Below are positions 22,401-33,908 of a DNA stretch of 64,000 nucleotides, in pieces; position 1 is the stretch's first letter, and the number at the start of each line of letters is the position of its first letter. The position numbers and the translations under genes were made by a program. Source of the stretch: Escallonia rubra. Its lineage: Eukaryota > Streptophyta > Magnoliopsida > Escalloniales > Escalloniaceae. Below the pieces are notes generated by a model. It made no database searches. It was not told the origin of the DNA and was given only the letters and a program-made list of their open reading frames with translations. Where the stretch lies: positions 1 to 64,000 of the forward strand of contig JAVXUO010003069.1 of assembly GCA_033065855.1 (NCBI GenBank), read 5' to 3'.

Positions 22401-23089
22401 CTCACCAGGGTTATAATAAGAGTCCCTCTTGGTAGAATGAGCTTCATAAGAGCTTTCTTCTTGTCTCCTAGATCTCGGGTTGCGCCGTTCATCGTCGGAT
22501 GGACCATATTCTACTTGTATTCGCTCCGGAGTCTTTGAGGTTCCTGGTTCTTCATGGAAATTCAATCGGTGTTTAACTGGCTGCCTCCGCGCACCAGTTA
22601 CATGTTGCTCGTTTGGAGGTTCTGATTGCGGAGGTGGATTGCCCACAGCGGCTTGTAACCGTTCGATGGACTGTTGCATAGCCCGAAGAACGGCCATCAA
22701 GTCGGCTTGGCTGCTCATGACTGGTAACGCTGTGGTAGGTGCGGATATGTTGACAACTAGGAGCGGAGGAAGGACATTGTTTACGGAGGGAGGAACGATT
22801 GTCACAGCGGGCGGAGTTACAGTTACGGGTGCTGACGCTGTCGTGACGGCATTCGATATTACTGCAGGAATTACAGGTGCTGCAACTGTGGTGGTTCGTG
22901 CTACAGTAGTAGCTGTTGCGACCTTTTTGCCGCGACTAGAGGATGGAGATACAGCTCCCCCACGAAGTGGATCGCGGATTGGTGGCAAGGGTAAAATTGG
23001 TGGAATTGCCCCACCTTGCTGAGCCGGTGGTGTGGGAGTTTGAGACATGGTCTATTCACAAATTTTGCGTCCCACGGATGGCGCCAAAA
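19435..23089 (-). pseudogene. Tat unit 1 internal region: gag, protease, part of reverse transcriptase
   Basis: Gag (23,048-21,675) starts MSQTPTPPAQQGGAIPP, proline-rich, with a capsid-like region HLARFTYGMNLHLVPDQIMC. A CX2H-type knuckle block LYCHFHKDHGHTTDECK follows, then protease with LVDTGSSNDIIF (about 21,160) and reverse transcriptase with YVDDMLVKS and the first RNase H start (20,429-19,433). PBS TGGCGCC lies at 23,080-23,086. Fossil, broken. Confidence 0.9.
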
Positions 23090-23709
23090 TGTTGTGGATA
23101 AAATCCGGAACTTGATTCGTGAATAGACCTGCGCAACAAAGAGACAACACCGGTGACTCGCCGGAGAGATTTCCGGCGGGAAATCTCCGATGCTTAAGTT
23201 AGAGTAAACTCAAGATGGATTTAATCTGCTTGTAATTGTAAATCACTTACCATTCTTCATTCCCGCATTTTCCTTTTATAGGGTCTCCCATTAGTGGTTA
23301 GTTAATTCCCTCCTAATTGGGGAGTTATCAGATTAATGGGAGGTTACCTATGTTAATGAATAATTACTCATCTTGAATTGGGGGTTACCGCCATAATGGA
23401 TGGTGGAAACAATGGGGAAGATGAATAGCCCAAACTACTCATTTATTCATGACTGGTTCTGATGTTATCAGATGATGACATGTGTTACCATTTTATGGGT
23501 AGTGCTCGTCTACTCGGCCTGGCCGAGTAGAGGCGTGCCAACGTGCTCGTCTACTCGGCCTGGCCGAGTAGAGGCGTATCAACGTGCTCGTCTACTCAGC
23601 TTGGCCAAGTAGAGGCGTACGGTCCAATGCGCTCGTCTGCTCGGCAGAGGCCAGGACCAAAGTAGCTCGTCCATTCGGCTATGTTGTAGTCACCGTCGTG
23701 GGGTAATCA
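23090..23709 (-). repeat. Tat LTR B (620 bp), shared by both units
   Basis: Bounded by TG at 23,090 and CA at 23,709. It lies beside the primer-binding site of unit 1 and, at the other end, a purine tract of unit 2 (minus strand GAGGGGAAAAATTACC). One LTR therefore serves as the 5' LTR of unit 1 and the 3' LTR of unit 2. It contains about four minisatellite units. Confidence 0.85.
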
Positions 23710-23808
23710 GGTAATTTTTCCCCTCAGTTTTATTTACTGGATCCTGCCACGTGTCTAGGGTAAATCAACCGTCGTGAAATCTCGTCCGTTGGATGAGACT
23801 CTAGTTTC

Positions 23809-23817
23809 TATATAAGG
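23809..23817 (+). promoter_or_regulatory. Candidate TATA box of the antisense block
   Basis: TATATAAGG on the plus strand, about 190 bp before the ATG at 24,003 and about 100 bp outside LTR B. It is followed by a CT-rich leader. It would drive transcription opposite to the element's genomic RNA. Confidence 0.5.
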
Positions 23818-24002
23818 GGGGAAACCTTTTACCCTTTTCACAACTTCTCATTTCTTCAAAGTGTTGTTGAGAGAGGGTGAGGTTACTTGGAGGCTTTGTT
23901 CAAGGGAGAATTTCCAAAGAGTTCGAAGGTTCTTCTTTTCCAAGTAAGCTTCAAACTTGTTTTCAAATTTTCTTTTGAGATCTCTTGTTTTGATCTAAAA
24001 TT

Positions 24003-26053
24003 ATGTCCAACATGGATGAAGAAACTGTTTCTGAGCATAATGTACAAGGTGTTAGGATAGAGCCTACCTTTGATCCTTTGTTTTTAGAAACCGGAGTTCC
24101 TTTGGTTCCTTTCCAAGAGTCAAGGGGGGTTCCGCTAGGGAAGTCTTAAGGGAAAGTGCTCAGTCTCCTAAGCCCTTTGACGCGCACACTCTTAGAAGCA
24201 AGCTGAATAGTTACGACTTGAAGCTTCTGCGTGAGCGCTGCGAAATTCCGCCGACTATAAAACTTAGGCTCCCCGATGAGAATGAATCAGCCAACATGAC
24301 TACACTAGACGAGATTGGTGTTTATTGGGACATGCTTATCAATGGCTTTAGAGTTCCCCTTCCCTTTCTTTATCAGAGTCTTGAAAGTCTACGGCCTTGC
24401 GCCCGGCCAATTTTCTCCTCACGCATGGCATTTTATGAGTTTCTTTATCTATCAGTGCGATAAGCTAGGTTTAAACCCTAGGGTTAGAGTATTTAAATGG
24501 TTTTTTATTATCTGTACGATAACTAAGCAAGTAGGTTGGTACTTTTTGAGTCGGCGCTCAAAGGCCGAAGCCAACCTATTTCCGCATCCTCCATCATCCA
24601 ATCACCATTGGAAGGAAAGATTTTTGTTCGTTAAATTACCTAAGTCTCAAAGGAGTGAAGTCAATAATGTATGGCTCCCTGAGTGCGAGACTAGAGCCTG
24701 TAACAAATTAAAAGAGATGGATTTGATGGAGACTAACCTTGAACACATTGGGAAGCTTAAGGGAGCTGAGCCTTTAGAGTCCAAGTATTCTTTGAGTAAT
24801 GATCAGCTCCGCGAGTGCGGTATCATCTACTCTCCTGAGCCCCAAGATCTTATTGATGAGGAAGATGAAGAGGAAGAGGGCGAAAATGATCCTGGTAAAG
24901 CTCTTACCAAATCTTGAGTTTGTCTAATCGTGAATGGTAATCTTACTTTTGTTTTATATGCAGAAAACATGTCGTCACGAGCGCAAGGAGATCCACCACT
25001 ATTCAACGCCCAAGGAATTTTGGGGAATATAATCCCTGACGAGCTAGCTTCGATTCATGGGGTCGAGGAGGAGGAGATGCAGGATCTGGACTTTGGTGTT
25101 TTGATTTCTGGATCTCAGCCGAAGGTGACGGAGACTCAAACTGAGAACTTTTTCTTGGGTTTGAGTTCCGTGGACAAGTCTAAGGAGGCTTCCAAGAAGC
25201 GAACATCATCCTCTGTTCGTCCTGATACTCCGCATCGTCCTGCCTTGGGAGTATCCATTTATGAGTCTGTGTTCAAGTGTCCCCGAACGGCATGGGATTG
25301 GTCTAGCCATGCAATCATTCCCATGGATAGGAAGACGTTGTCTGGCTATGGAGTCACGGAGACGGCTAATGGGATGGTCCAGTTAATGTCACATGTTTAC
25401 TTCTTCTCTCTTCTTTCTTTTTGAGAGTTTTGCGTTTTCATTCGAACTCTTTGTTGTATATAGGCTATGGCGCAAGTGCAGATCGGCGCCGAGAAGCTAA
25501 TTGCTACAGACCAGGTTTTGGACGAGGAGAAGAAGAAAGTAGCAATTGAGAACAATTTTCGCAGGGAGGCTGAGAAGAAAGTTGAAGACTTGAGTAAGAA
25601 GGTAGAGCGTTTGGAACTGTCCAACACCGGGCTTACTACTAGGATTGGGGACTTGGGGAGGCTGAGAAGTCCACTGTGGGATTTTAGGCTGTGCAACTGT
25701 TCAAGAGGTCCAAGGTTTTTCTGGATCAGCGTCTCCGCGACTCCAAAGGGGCGCTTGTGCACGACTACAACGAGTGCAAGAATGATGTCTCTAAGGATTA
25801 TCTTGACCTTGACATGAGCATTTATGAGTACAAGTTTGCCCGAGAGGTTGCTTCAGAGACCGAGCGTCGGGCCGAAGAGGTTGAACGCAAGAAAGCTGCC
25901 AGTTCCCGCGCGCTCACTAGCCCTTCTGTGAGTCGCAGTGTAGGTGCTTCGGGGTCGGCGTCTATGGCTGTTTCAAGGCCGCAACTGCCTCTGGCTGAAG
26001 GTTGCTCCCAAGAGGTGGAAGTACCCAGAGATGTCGCTGAGCAGGATGATTAG
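24003..26053 (+). pseudogene. Antisense ORF block of the Tat element (Transposase_28-like), broken
   Basis: A plus-strand coding block between integrase and LTR B, opposite to the element's own genes. It starts MSNMDEETVSEHNVQGVR at 24,003, has a globular part (24,218-24,917) with YDLKLLRERCEIP and CDKLGLNPRVRVFKWFF, then an acidic stretch, and later coiled-coil blocks (25,467-26,053) with many KK, EE and R residues. The globular part resembles the family called putative gypsy-type transposon protein (PF04195). Open blocks are separated by stretches ending in intron-like acceptors (TTTTATATGCAG at about 24,962; TTGTATATAG at about 25,464). Tat elements are known to carry such extra antisense ORFs; their job is not known. 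Broken here. Confidence 0.72.
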
Positions 26054-26454
26054 ATTTAGGCTTTGCTTTGTCTATTAGATTTAGTCTTTGTATTTTCTTT
26101 TGAGATCCATTTTGCTGCCTCCAGGCTTTCATGTGTAAACTCAACTTCTTTTATCCCAACATCGAGGTTCTATTTTTGTGTTTTGGCATTCTTGCTTGCA
26201 AAAGTGTGAAATCTTTTTCCATTTATGATGAAGAAAGATATATTAATGGCTGAGCCAAGTCCAAGAAAATGGAAAAGAACTTTGGGCTGCTAGGCTGCAC
26301 AAAGCCGTAGAGCCGACTTAGAAAAGAACAAACTAAAACTAATGGGCTGTGTAAAGCCGTAGAGTCTCAAACTCTTAAAAATGAACAATCTAAAGCATGA
26401 GCAAGATCTAATAAACAAGAGCGAAAGCAATCAGAGGCGGTAAGGGCTCAAGTT

Positions 26455-27590
26455 CATGCATAATAGCGCCTCAAGTTTGCTGCATTCCACGTGCGCGGTA
26501 TGGCTCTTCCATCGATGTGCTCTAAGTGATAGGCGCCCGGGCCTGTGAGCTTGATCACTCTATAAGGACCTTCCCAGTTTGGTGCTAACTTGCCAACCGC
26601 CTCACGTGGAGCTGAAGCTTTGATACGGCACAAGACGAGGTCGCCTACTCGGAATGCGCGATGTCAGACTCTTTGGTCATAAAATTTGGATACCCGATGT
26701 TTGTAGGCTACAAGGCGCACTGCTGCTTGTTCATGACGCTCGTCAAGGAGGTCAAGGCTAGCTCGAAGATCTTCCTCATTTTGGACAGGGTCGTGGGTTG
26801 TTAGCCGAAGGGACGGTAATCCTACCTCAACGGGAATGAGGGCGTCTGTCCCAAATGATAAACTGAAAGGAGTCTCGCCCGTAGAGGTTCTTGTCGTCGT
26901 ATTGTAAGCCCAGAGGATTTTGGGTAATTCGTCTACCCATAGTCCTTTGGCTCCATCCAGCTTTTTCTTTATCCCTTGAAGAAGAGTACGATTCGTAACT
27001 TCAGTCTGCCCATTCGTTTGTAGGTGAGCCACAGAAGTAAAGCGTTGCCCAATGCTTAAGTTGGCACAAAACGTCCGAAATGTGGGGTTGTCGAACTGTT
27101 TCCCATTGTCAGTGACAAGCACGCGCGGGATTCCAAAGCGACAAACCACGGTGCGCCCAAAGAAATCTTCACATTTCTTTTCAGAGATTGTAGCCAGGGC
27201 CTCGGCTTCAACCCACTTAGTGAAGTAGTCCACTGCCACAATTACAAATCGGCGTTGAGCTGTAGCCGGAGGGAAAGGGCCCATGATGTCCATTCCCCAC
27301 ATTGCAAATGGTGTGGGCCTGCTTAACGATGAGATGGGACTAGGTGACTGCCTGGGGATCGAGGAGAAACGTTGGCAAGCATCGCACTTTTTCGTATAGT
27401 CCAAGGCATCGCGGTATATGGTCAGCCAGTAATATCCTTGGCGGAGAATTTTGTGCGCTAGTGCACGTCCTCCTAAGTGTTGTCCGCATATGCCTTCGTG
27501 GACTTCCCGTAGGGCATAGTCGGACTCCGTCGGGGTGAGACAATGAAGGTAAGGAAGAGTGAAAGATCGTTTGTATAATACATCCTCCAC
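26455..27590 (-). pseudogene. Tat unit 2 integrase, broken
   Basis: The HHCC region is seen as GICGQHLGGRALAHKILRQG and CDACQRFSS. The core has WGMDIMGPFPPATAQRR, LVTDNGKQFDNPTF and QTNGQTEVTNRTLLQGIKKK, giving the D, D and E of the DDE triad. The C-terminal end continues to about 26,455 with the usual basic tail. It inserts the DNA copy into the genome. Fossil, broken. Confidence 0.93.
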
Positions 27591-28513
27591 AATGGCGTAC
27601 CGAGCCGAGCGATGGATGATGCTCCTGGCTTGCTTCTGATCGGCAGGTAATGTGTCGTCTTGAAGGTAGGCCTTGATGGGTCAATCCATGATTGCTCATG
27701 CTCGGTTTGCATGACTTCCTTTACAGCGATGCTCGGTTCATGCAAGAGTTCCAGATGGATTGTGCGGCCGAAACTTGACGGGTCAAGAGAGGCCAACCTT
27801 GAGAGTGCGTCTGTGGAAGTATTGTCTTCTCTGCGAATTTGTGTAATCTTGAATAGGGTGAACGTTTTCACAATCTCTTTCGCTTTATGCAAGTAATCGG
27901 CCATCTTTGGGTCTGTTGCTTCATATTTGCCTGACATTTGCTCCACGACGAGCGCAGAGTCGCTGAAAGCATGGAGAGACGCTGCGCGCATTGCACGTGC
28001 CAGATGCATGCCTGCTACCAAGGATTCATATTCTGCTTCATTGTTGGAAGCCTGAAAGTCGAAGCGAAGAGCATACTCTATGATTAGGCCATCCGGCCCA
28101 TTGAGGATCAGCCCAGCTCCACTTCCGCTTGCATTTGACGATCCATCAACATAAAGCGTCCATGTAAACAGCCCAGTTTGGGCGGGGAGGAGATGCTCTT
28201 TGACCTCAAGGAGAAGCTCTTCGGCTTCAATGGGAAGTGTACACTCGACGATGAAATCGGCCAAGGCTTGCCCTTTGATTGAAGGTCGAGGTCTATAGTA
28301 TATGTCGAACTCGCCTAACTCGACCGACCCGGGAACAAGACGACCGAAAAGGTCTGGTATGTGTAATATCCATCTAAGCGATTTGTCGGTGAGCACAGTT
28401 ATTGTGTGAGACTGAAAATACGGCCGAAGCTTTCTTGCGGCGGTTAGCAGGGCAAATGCCAACTTCTCCGCATTAGGATACCGTTGCTCGGCTCCTTGAA
28501 GAACCTTGCTCAC
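27473..28513 (-). pseudogene. Tat unit 2 RNase H and second (archaeal-type) RNase H, broken
   Basis: The first RNase H runs from the reverse transcriptase end through YPNAEKLAFALLTAARKLRP and ADFIVECTLP. A second RNase H domain follows: LYVDGSSNASGSGAGLIL, NNEAEYESLVAG, FSDSALVVEQMSG and REDNTSTDALSRLAS, holding the expected D, E, D and D residues. A doubled RNase H is the mark of the Tat lineage. Confidence 0.92.
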
Positions 28514-28528
28514 ATAGTAGACAGGGAG

Positions 28529-29635
28529 TTACTGACCATCTTGTTCTCGGACTAGGACCGCGCTTACCGTAGATTCAGCAACGGCCAAGTAGAGGAAAAG
28601 ATCTTCTCCCATGACAGGTTTGGAGAGAAGTGGCGGCGATGCTAGGTATTCCTTCAATATATCAAAGCAGGTTTGACACTCAGCCGTCCATTCAAAAATT
28701 TTTAAATTCTTTAATGCCTTAAAGAATGGCAAGCAGCGTTCGGCAGATTTAGAGAGAAACCTGCTAAGGGTAGCAATTCGTCCTGTCAGGATCTGTATTT
28801 CCTTGACACGCCTTGGTGCAATCATTTCCTGGATGGCTTTAATTTTCTCAGGGTTAGCTTCAATTCCGCTTTCTGAGACCATAAACCCAAGAAATTTGCC
28901 AGATGAGACCCCAAAGGCGCACTTAGTGGGATTAAGGCGCATACAAAATTCTCGAAGGAGATTAAAGCATTGCTGAAGGTCGACTATGTGCTCTTCAGCT
29001 TGAAGGCTTTTGACAAGCATGTCGTCTACATAGACTTCCATGCTTCTCCCTATGAGGGGTTTGAAGATTTTGTCGACCAACCTTTGGTAAGTAGCGCCCG
29101 TATTTTTTAATCCGAAGGGCATGACCTGATAGCAGAACAGGCCTTGATCTATGACGAAAGCTGTCTTGGCTATGTCGTCTTTGTGCATGCGAATTTGGTT
29201 GTAGCCGGAGAATGCATCCATGAAGATGAGGAGTTGATGACCTGACGTGGCATCAATCAGCGTGTCGATGCGCGTCAGCGGGTAACTATCTTTCGGGCAG
29301 GCTCTGTTCAGATCGGTGTAGTCGATACAAATCCTCCACTTGCCCGTTCCGCCCTTTGGCACCATGACGACATTGGCTACCCAGTCGGGGTAGTCGATTT
29401 CTTGGATGAAGCCAGCATCTAGGAGTTTATCAACCTCCTTCTTGATTATCACTTGCCGCTCCGGTGCGAAGGGTCGCTTCTTCTCCTTAACGGGTTTACA
29501 CGCGGAATTGGCTGAAAGTCGATGTGTGATCACGGATGGGTCTATACCTGGCATGTCTGTCGCACTCCACGCGAAGATGTCCATGTTGGATCGAAGGAAA
29601 GAGATTAACCGTTCTCGAATTATTGGCTCTAGCAT
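28529..29635 (-). pseudogene. Tat unit 2 reverse transcriptase, broken polyprotein
   Basis: Starts within the pro-pol linker (DIFAWSATDMPGIDPSVITH). It then shows the reverse transcriptase blocks KWRICIDYTDLNRACPKD, MDAFSGYNQIRM, FCYQVMPFGLKNTGATYQRL and the catalytic EVYVDDMLVKS, and the start of RNase H (TAECQTCFDILKEYLASPP). The matching region of unit 1 (20,429-19,433) is almost the same. Confidence 0.93.
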
Positions 29636-29920
29636 AGAGCCAATCCTTACTTGTCGTTCAGTATCTCCTTCTACGAGTGGTATACAGATAAGAGCTTCTA
29701 CAGGCTCTGCGCGCCTTAGTGCCTTCTCATCGCGCTAATCATCGATCGACAGGGTCTCTTCAGCTCTGCAAGAGGCTACGTAGCACCTTCGAGCAAGGGT
29801 CTGATCGCCTTTTACGAAGCCAATCCCTACTGGGGTGGGAAATTTCATGACAAGGTGGTAGGTTGAAGCTACTGCTTGTAGCTTGTTAAGACCTGTGCGG
29901 ACCAAAATCCCGTTATACGA

Positions 29921-31987
29921 CTACTCGACCTTAGCAATGAGGAAATCAAGTGTAGGTACTGCCTGTCGAGGTGCTTCCCCTACGACGACAGTGAGAGAAG
30001 CGATTCCTCTCACTGGAGCAGAGGCACCTGTAAAGCCATATAAAGGAGAAGATATTGGCTTTATCCTATCGTCAGAAATCCCCATCTGATTGAATGCATC
30101 TTCGAAGATAATATCGGCTAAACTTCCTGTGTCGACTAAGATGCGCTTAACTTGGAAAGCATCTATGCGCTTAGTGATGACTAGAGCATCATCGTGCGGC
30201 AGGCTTATTCCGTCGAGATCTGCGCCGTTGAACTCCAAAGAGGTGGATGCTCTCGGCCGCTTGGCTGGTCCTTGCGTTAAATTAACTTGCCGAGCGTAGG
30301 CCTTTTGGGAAGAGCTAGACAGTCCTCCAGCGCTTGGTCCTCCGGAAATGGTGTTTATCACTGGGGGATCCTTCGGCAGCGTCTCCTCTGTTCTCCACTG
30401 ATTTCTTCTTCCATTTTGTTGTCGATCATTGTTTTTGATGAATTGTTTGAGATGCCATTTGGCTATGAGATTTTCAATATCTCGCTGAAGCACCTTGCAT
30501 TCATCGGTTGTATGTCCGTGATCTTTATGGAAGTGACAATATAGTTGGGAGCCTCTATTTTCGGCCGGTCCTCTCATAGGTTTTGGCCATTTGAGGATGC
30601 TTTGGCTCTTGATCTGGTTTAGGATGTGCCCCCGAGAAGTATTGAGTGGGGTAAACGACTTGGCGAGCGTTGCTCTCGAGCGTTTGGCTTCGTTTGGATT
30701 CCCCCCTTCAGGACGATCTTGTCTTTTGTGCCCAGAGTGCGCTTCTTCGTGCTGCGAGGTTATTGAATCTTCTTCGGCCCGAAGATGTTTTTCCACCCTG
30801 TTAAGGAGGTCCGACATGTTTTTTGGCGGACGCTTGTTTAGCGAGAAACGTAAGGGTGTGCTTGGTCTCACTCCTCTAGCCATTGTTGCAAACGTTACTC
30901 CTAGATCTAAGTGGTCAATGAGGAGTTTTTCGGAGTTGAAGCGAGCGTAGTAGGATTTCAAAGACTCTTTGGGTCCTTGAACGATACGGAAAAGGGCCGA
31001 AGAGTTTTTCCTTTGTATCCGACTTGTTAAGAAGTTGGTGCGGAAGGATTCTGCCAAATGGGCCCAACAGGAGATAGAGCGGGGTGCGAGATGTTGAAAC
31101 CATACGTGCGTAGCTCTTTTCAGGGTTACCGGGAATGCTCGGCACATAATTTGATCAGGGACTAAGTGCAGGTTCATGCCAGAAGTGAAACGAGCTAAGT
31201 GCTTCATTGGGTCTCCAGTGCCATCGTATGATTCACAGGGAGCCATCTTGAAGCTCTGCGGCGTAGGAAAGTGATCAACCTCTTCTGTGAATGGTCATCC
31301 AACGATGACTGGGGCGCTGGTGTATTGTTCGGTACGATGCTCACCAGGGTTATAATAATAGTCCCTCCTGGTAGAATGAGCTTCAAAAGAGCTTTCTTCT
31401 TGTCTCCTAGATCTCGGGTTGCGCCGTTCATCGTTGGATGGACCATCTTCTACTTGTATTCGCTCCGGAGTCTTTGAGGTTCCTGGTTCTTGATGGAAAT
31501 TCAATCGGTGTTTAACTGGCTGCCTCCGCGCACCAGTTACATGTTGCTCGTTTGGAGGTTCTGATTGCGGAGGTGGATTGCCCACAGCGGCTTGTAACCG
31601 TTCGATGGACTGTTGCATAGCCCGAAGAATGGCCATCAAGTCGGCTTGGCTGCTCATGACTGGTAACGCTGTGGTAGGTGCGGATATGTTGACAGCTTGG
31701 AGCGGAGGAAGGACAATGTGTACGGAGGGAGGAGCGATTGTCACAGCGGGCAGAGTTACCGTTACGGGTGCTGACGCTGTCGTGACGGCATCCGATATTA
31801 CTGCAGGAATTACAGGTGCTGCAACTGTGGTGGTTCGTGCTACGATAGTAGCTGTTGTGACCTTTTTGTCGCGACTAGAGGATGGAGATGCAGCTCCCCC
31901 ACGAAGTGGATCGCGGATTGGTGGCAAGGGTAATATTGGTGGAGTTGCCCCACCTTGCTGAGCCGGTGGTGTGGGAGTTTGAGACAT
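29921..31987 (-). pseudogene. Tat unit 2 gag and protease, broken
   Basis: Gag starts MSQTPTPPAQQGGATPP at 31,987, 41 bp from LTR C and beside the primer site TGGCGCC. It carries a capsid-like region (DQIMCRAFPVTLKRATHVWF), a basic linker (GHKRQDRPEGGNPNEAKRS), a histidine/cysteine block LYCHFHKDHGHTTDECK and the protease motif LVDTGSLADIIF. Gag packages the RNA and protease matures the polyprotein. Fossil, broken. Confidence 0.92.
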
Positions 31988-32028
31988 GGTCTATTCACGA
32001 ATTTTGCGTCCCACGGATGGCGCCAAAA

Positions 32029-32440
32029 TGTTGTGGATGAAATCCGGAACTTGATTCGTGAATAGACCTGTGCAACAAAGAGACCACACCGGTGACTCGC
32101 CGGAGAGATTTCCGGCGGGAAATCTCTGATGCTTAAGTTAGAGTAAACTCAAGATGGATTTAATCTGCTTGTAATTGTAAATCACTTACCATTCTTCATT
32201 CCCGCATTTTCCTTTTATAGGGTCTCCCATTAGTGGTTAGTTAATTCCCTCCTAATTGGGGAGTTATCAGATTAATGGGAGGTTACCTATGTTAATGAAT
32301 AATTACTCCTCTTGAATTGGGGGTTACCACCATAATGGATGGTGGAAACAATGGGGAAGATGAATAGCCTCAACTTCTCATTTATTCATGACTGGTTCTG
32401 ATGTTATCAGATGATGACATGTGTTACCATCTTATGGGTG
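32029..32440 (-). repeat. Tat LTR C, partial
   Basis: About 410 bp matching LTRs A and B from TGTTGTGGATGAAATCC. Similarity stops at about 32,440, where a 16-bp direct repeat GTGTTACCATCTTATG (32,421 and 32,438) marks the junction with unrelated DNA. Confidence 0.85.
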
Positions 32441-33093
32441 TTACCATCTTATGAGGCCCCCTTAAATTAGACCCATATCCGGGCCGACCCATATTTTTCA
32501 GTTCGGTCTGATTCGGGTACAGGTTAGCTAGGTATACCCGTAAATCTCACCTATATATACATGTATGGGCCATTCTCCTCATTTAGCCTAGCCCTTTTTG
32601 TTTTAGGTTTTGGTTTGGGGACTCTGTCGTCTCTTGCCCTGTCCTTCCTTTCTTCCTCCCTTTCTTTCTCAGAGTTTCATACCACAGACTCGTCTCTCTC
32701 TCTCTCTCTCTCACTCACTCACAGATCCACTCCACTACAAATGATCAATTCCACTCCACCGTGGATTCACTCAATCATAGCCTACGACAGATCTGTCGAT
32801 ACTTACTTATCCGCCTCTCTCTATCTCACTCATAGAACCACCACCACCACCATGGATCTGCCGATTGTCATGGCAACTATTACCGTTTCTACCGTTGGTC
32901 TCTCACTCACTCATAGATCCATCCTCGGTGGACATGGCAACTACCACCATTTCTGCCGTCGACTTCCACTTCCACCGTCACCATCGAATCTATGGTTATG
33001 CTTTGATGCTACTGTTGAACACTTGAAGTGTTGATTCTATTATTGTCTTTTGCTTGATTTTGTTATGCATTTCAATCATTTGGTATTTGTTAT
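32441..33093. other. Unassigned stretch with promoter-like and CT-rich sequence
   Basis: Holds CTATATATAC (about 32,551), a CT microsatellite (about 32,695-32,711) and a 157-codon plus-strand frame (32,561-33,034) that is Ser/Leu/Thr-rich and matches nothing I recognise. It could be the edge of an older repeat or a gene leader; no product is claimed. Confidence 0.35.
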
Positions 33094-33908
33094 TGTTGGC
33101 ACCAAAGTTTTGACAAAGGATGTTGCTAAAACAAAGCCCAAATTTTGGTATTCTTTTAAAGTCCAATAAATATTGAATTGGGTTGACTATGGCCCAATTG
33201 GGATAAAGGTGGCCATATCCATAGATGGAGTCAAATTCTCAACAAAAAAAAAGAATTGGATAAAGTTATATTCTATTTGGAGATAAATGATAGCAATTCA
33301 TAAAGATATGCTTGATTTTATCAACACATGGGATTAACTTGAAGAGACGTTCCATTCAAAAGAAGGAGACTTCAACCATTTAAGGAGTTCTCTCGGCAGA
33401 ACTGAGTGGGCAGAAAAGAGGTAGAGAAAAAGTCAGAGGAAGATCAAGAGTGATCAAGAGAAAAGGAGAAGGAAAAACTGAAACAAAAGGAGAGAAAGGA
33501 CAAAGGGAGATAAGTCAACAGAAGACTCAACAAAGCAAAGGAAAAAGATAAGAGAGATACTGTTGCGGCAGAAAGGAAATAAGAAAAGAAGGAAAAAAAA
33601 AGAGGGAAGTATGGGATCAAGGTGAATCCCATTTCTTTTTTTATTTCTAAACTTTTCGTTACTTCATGTAAGATCTCATGATGTATTAATGAAGGTTTCA
33701 TATATATTTTTGTTTGTCATTTATGTTGGATTTGATATTTGTGTTTCTTTAATCGGAGGTGGTCATTGACGTAATTAACAGTTGGCTTTTTAACCATCCG
33801 GGAATATGAATTCACTATATAAAATAGTAAACGTCATTATATACATACGACAGGATTTTGTGACGCAAGATTCGACGCTAATCAATAGCGTCGAAAAATG
33901 TGTCATCA
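33094..33908 (+). repeat. Putative 5' LTR of the plus-strand Tat-type element
   Basis: Begins TGTTGGCACCAAAG and ends GTGTCATCA, the TG...CA form, 815 bp. The sequence directly after, TTTTGGTACGCCCAGTGGGA (33,910-33,929), is a primer-binding-site type common before gag in plant gypsy elements. Gag-like coding follows. No second copy exists in the window, so the left boundary rests on the TG and the length only. Confidence 0.6.

Larger units (their letters stand above)
18246..32440 (-). mobile_element. Tat-lineage Ty3/gypsy array: three LTRs, two internal regions, broken
   Basis: Read on the minus strand. LTR copies start with TGTTGTGGAT at 18,246 (A), 23,090 (B) and 32,029 (C). Between A and B is a shorter internal region (gag, protease, reverse transcriptase). 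Between B and C is a larger one (gag, protease, reverse transcriptase, double RNase H, integrase, antisense block). The two internal regions are nearly identical where they overlap. LTRs B and C differ at about 10 of roughly 410 shared positions by eye, so the family is young. Double RNase H plus an antisense ORF places it in the Tat lineage. Both units are broken, each with a handful of breaks. Confidence 0.9.

Noticed and set aside
22299-23022. Plus-strand frames opposite the Tat gag (also 31,271-31,961)
   Set aside because: They are shadows of the well-supported gag on the minus strand, with no domain of their own.
24003-26053. The plus-strand block at 24-26 kb as a host gene
   Set aside because: It lies between the integrase and LTR of a Tat element and matches the extra antisense ORF that lineage is known to carry.
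32561-33034. A 157-codon plus-strand frame read as a signal-bearing secreted protein
   Set aside because: The hydrophobic start and Ser/Thr repeats follow CT-rich microsatellite DNA; no family similarity is recognised.
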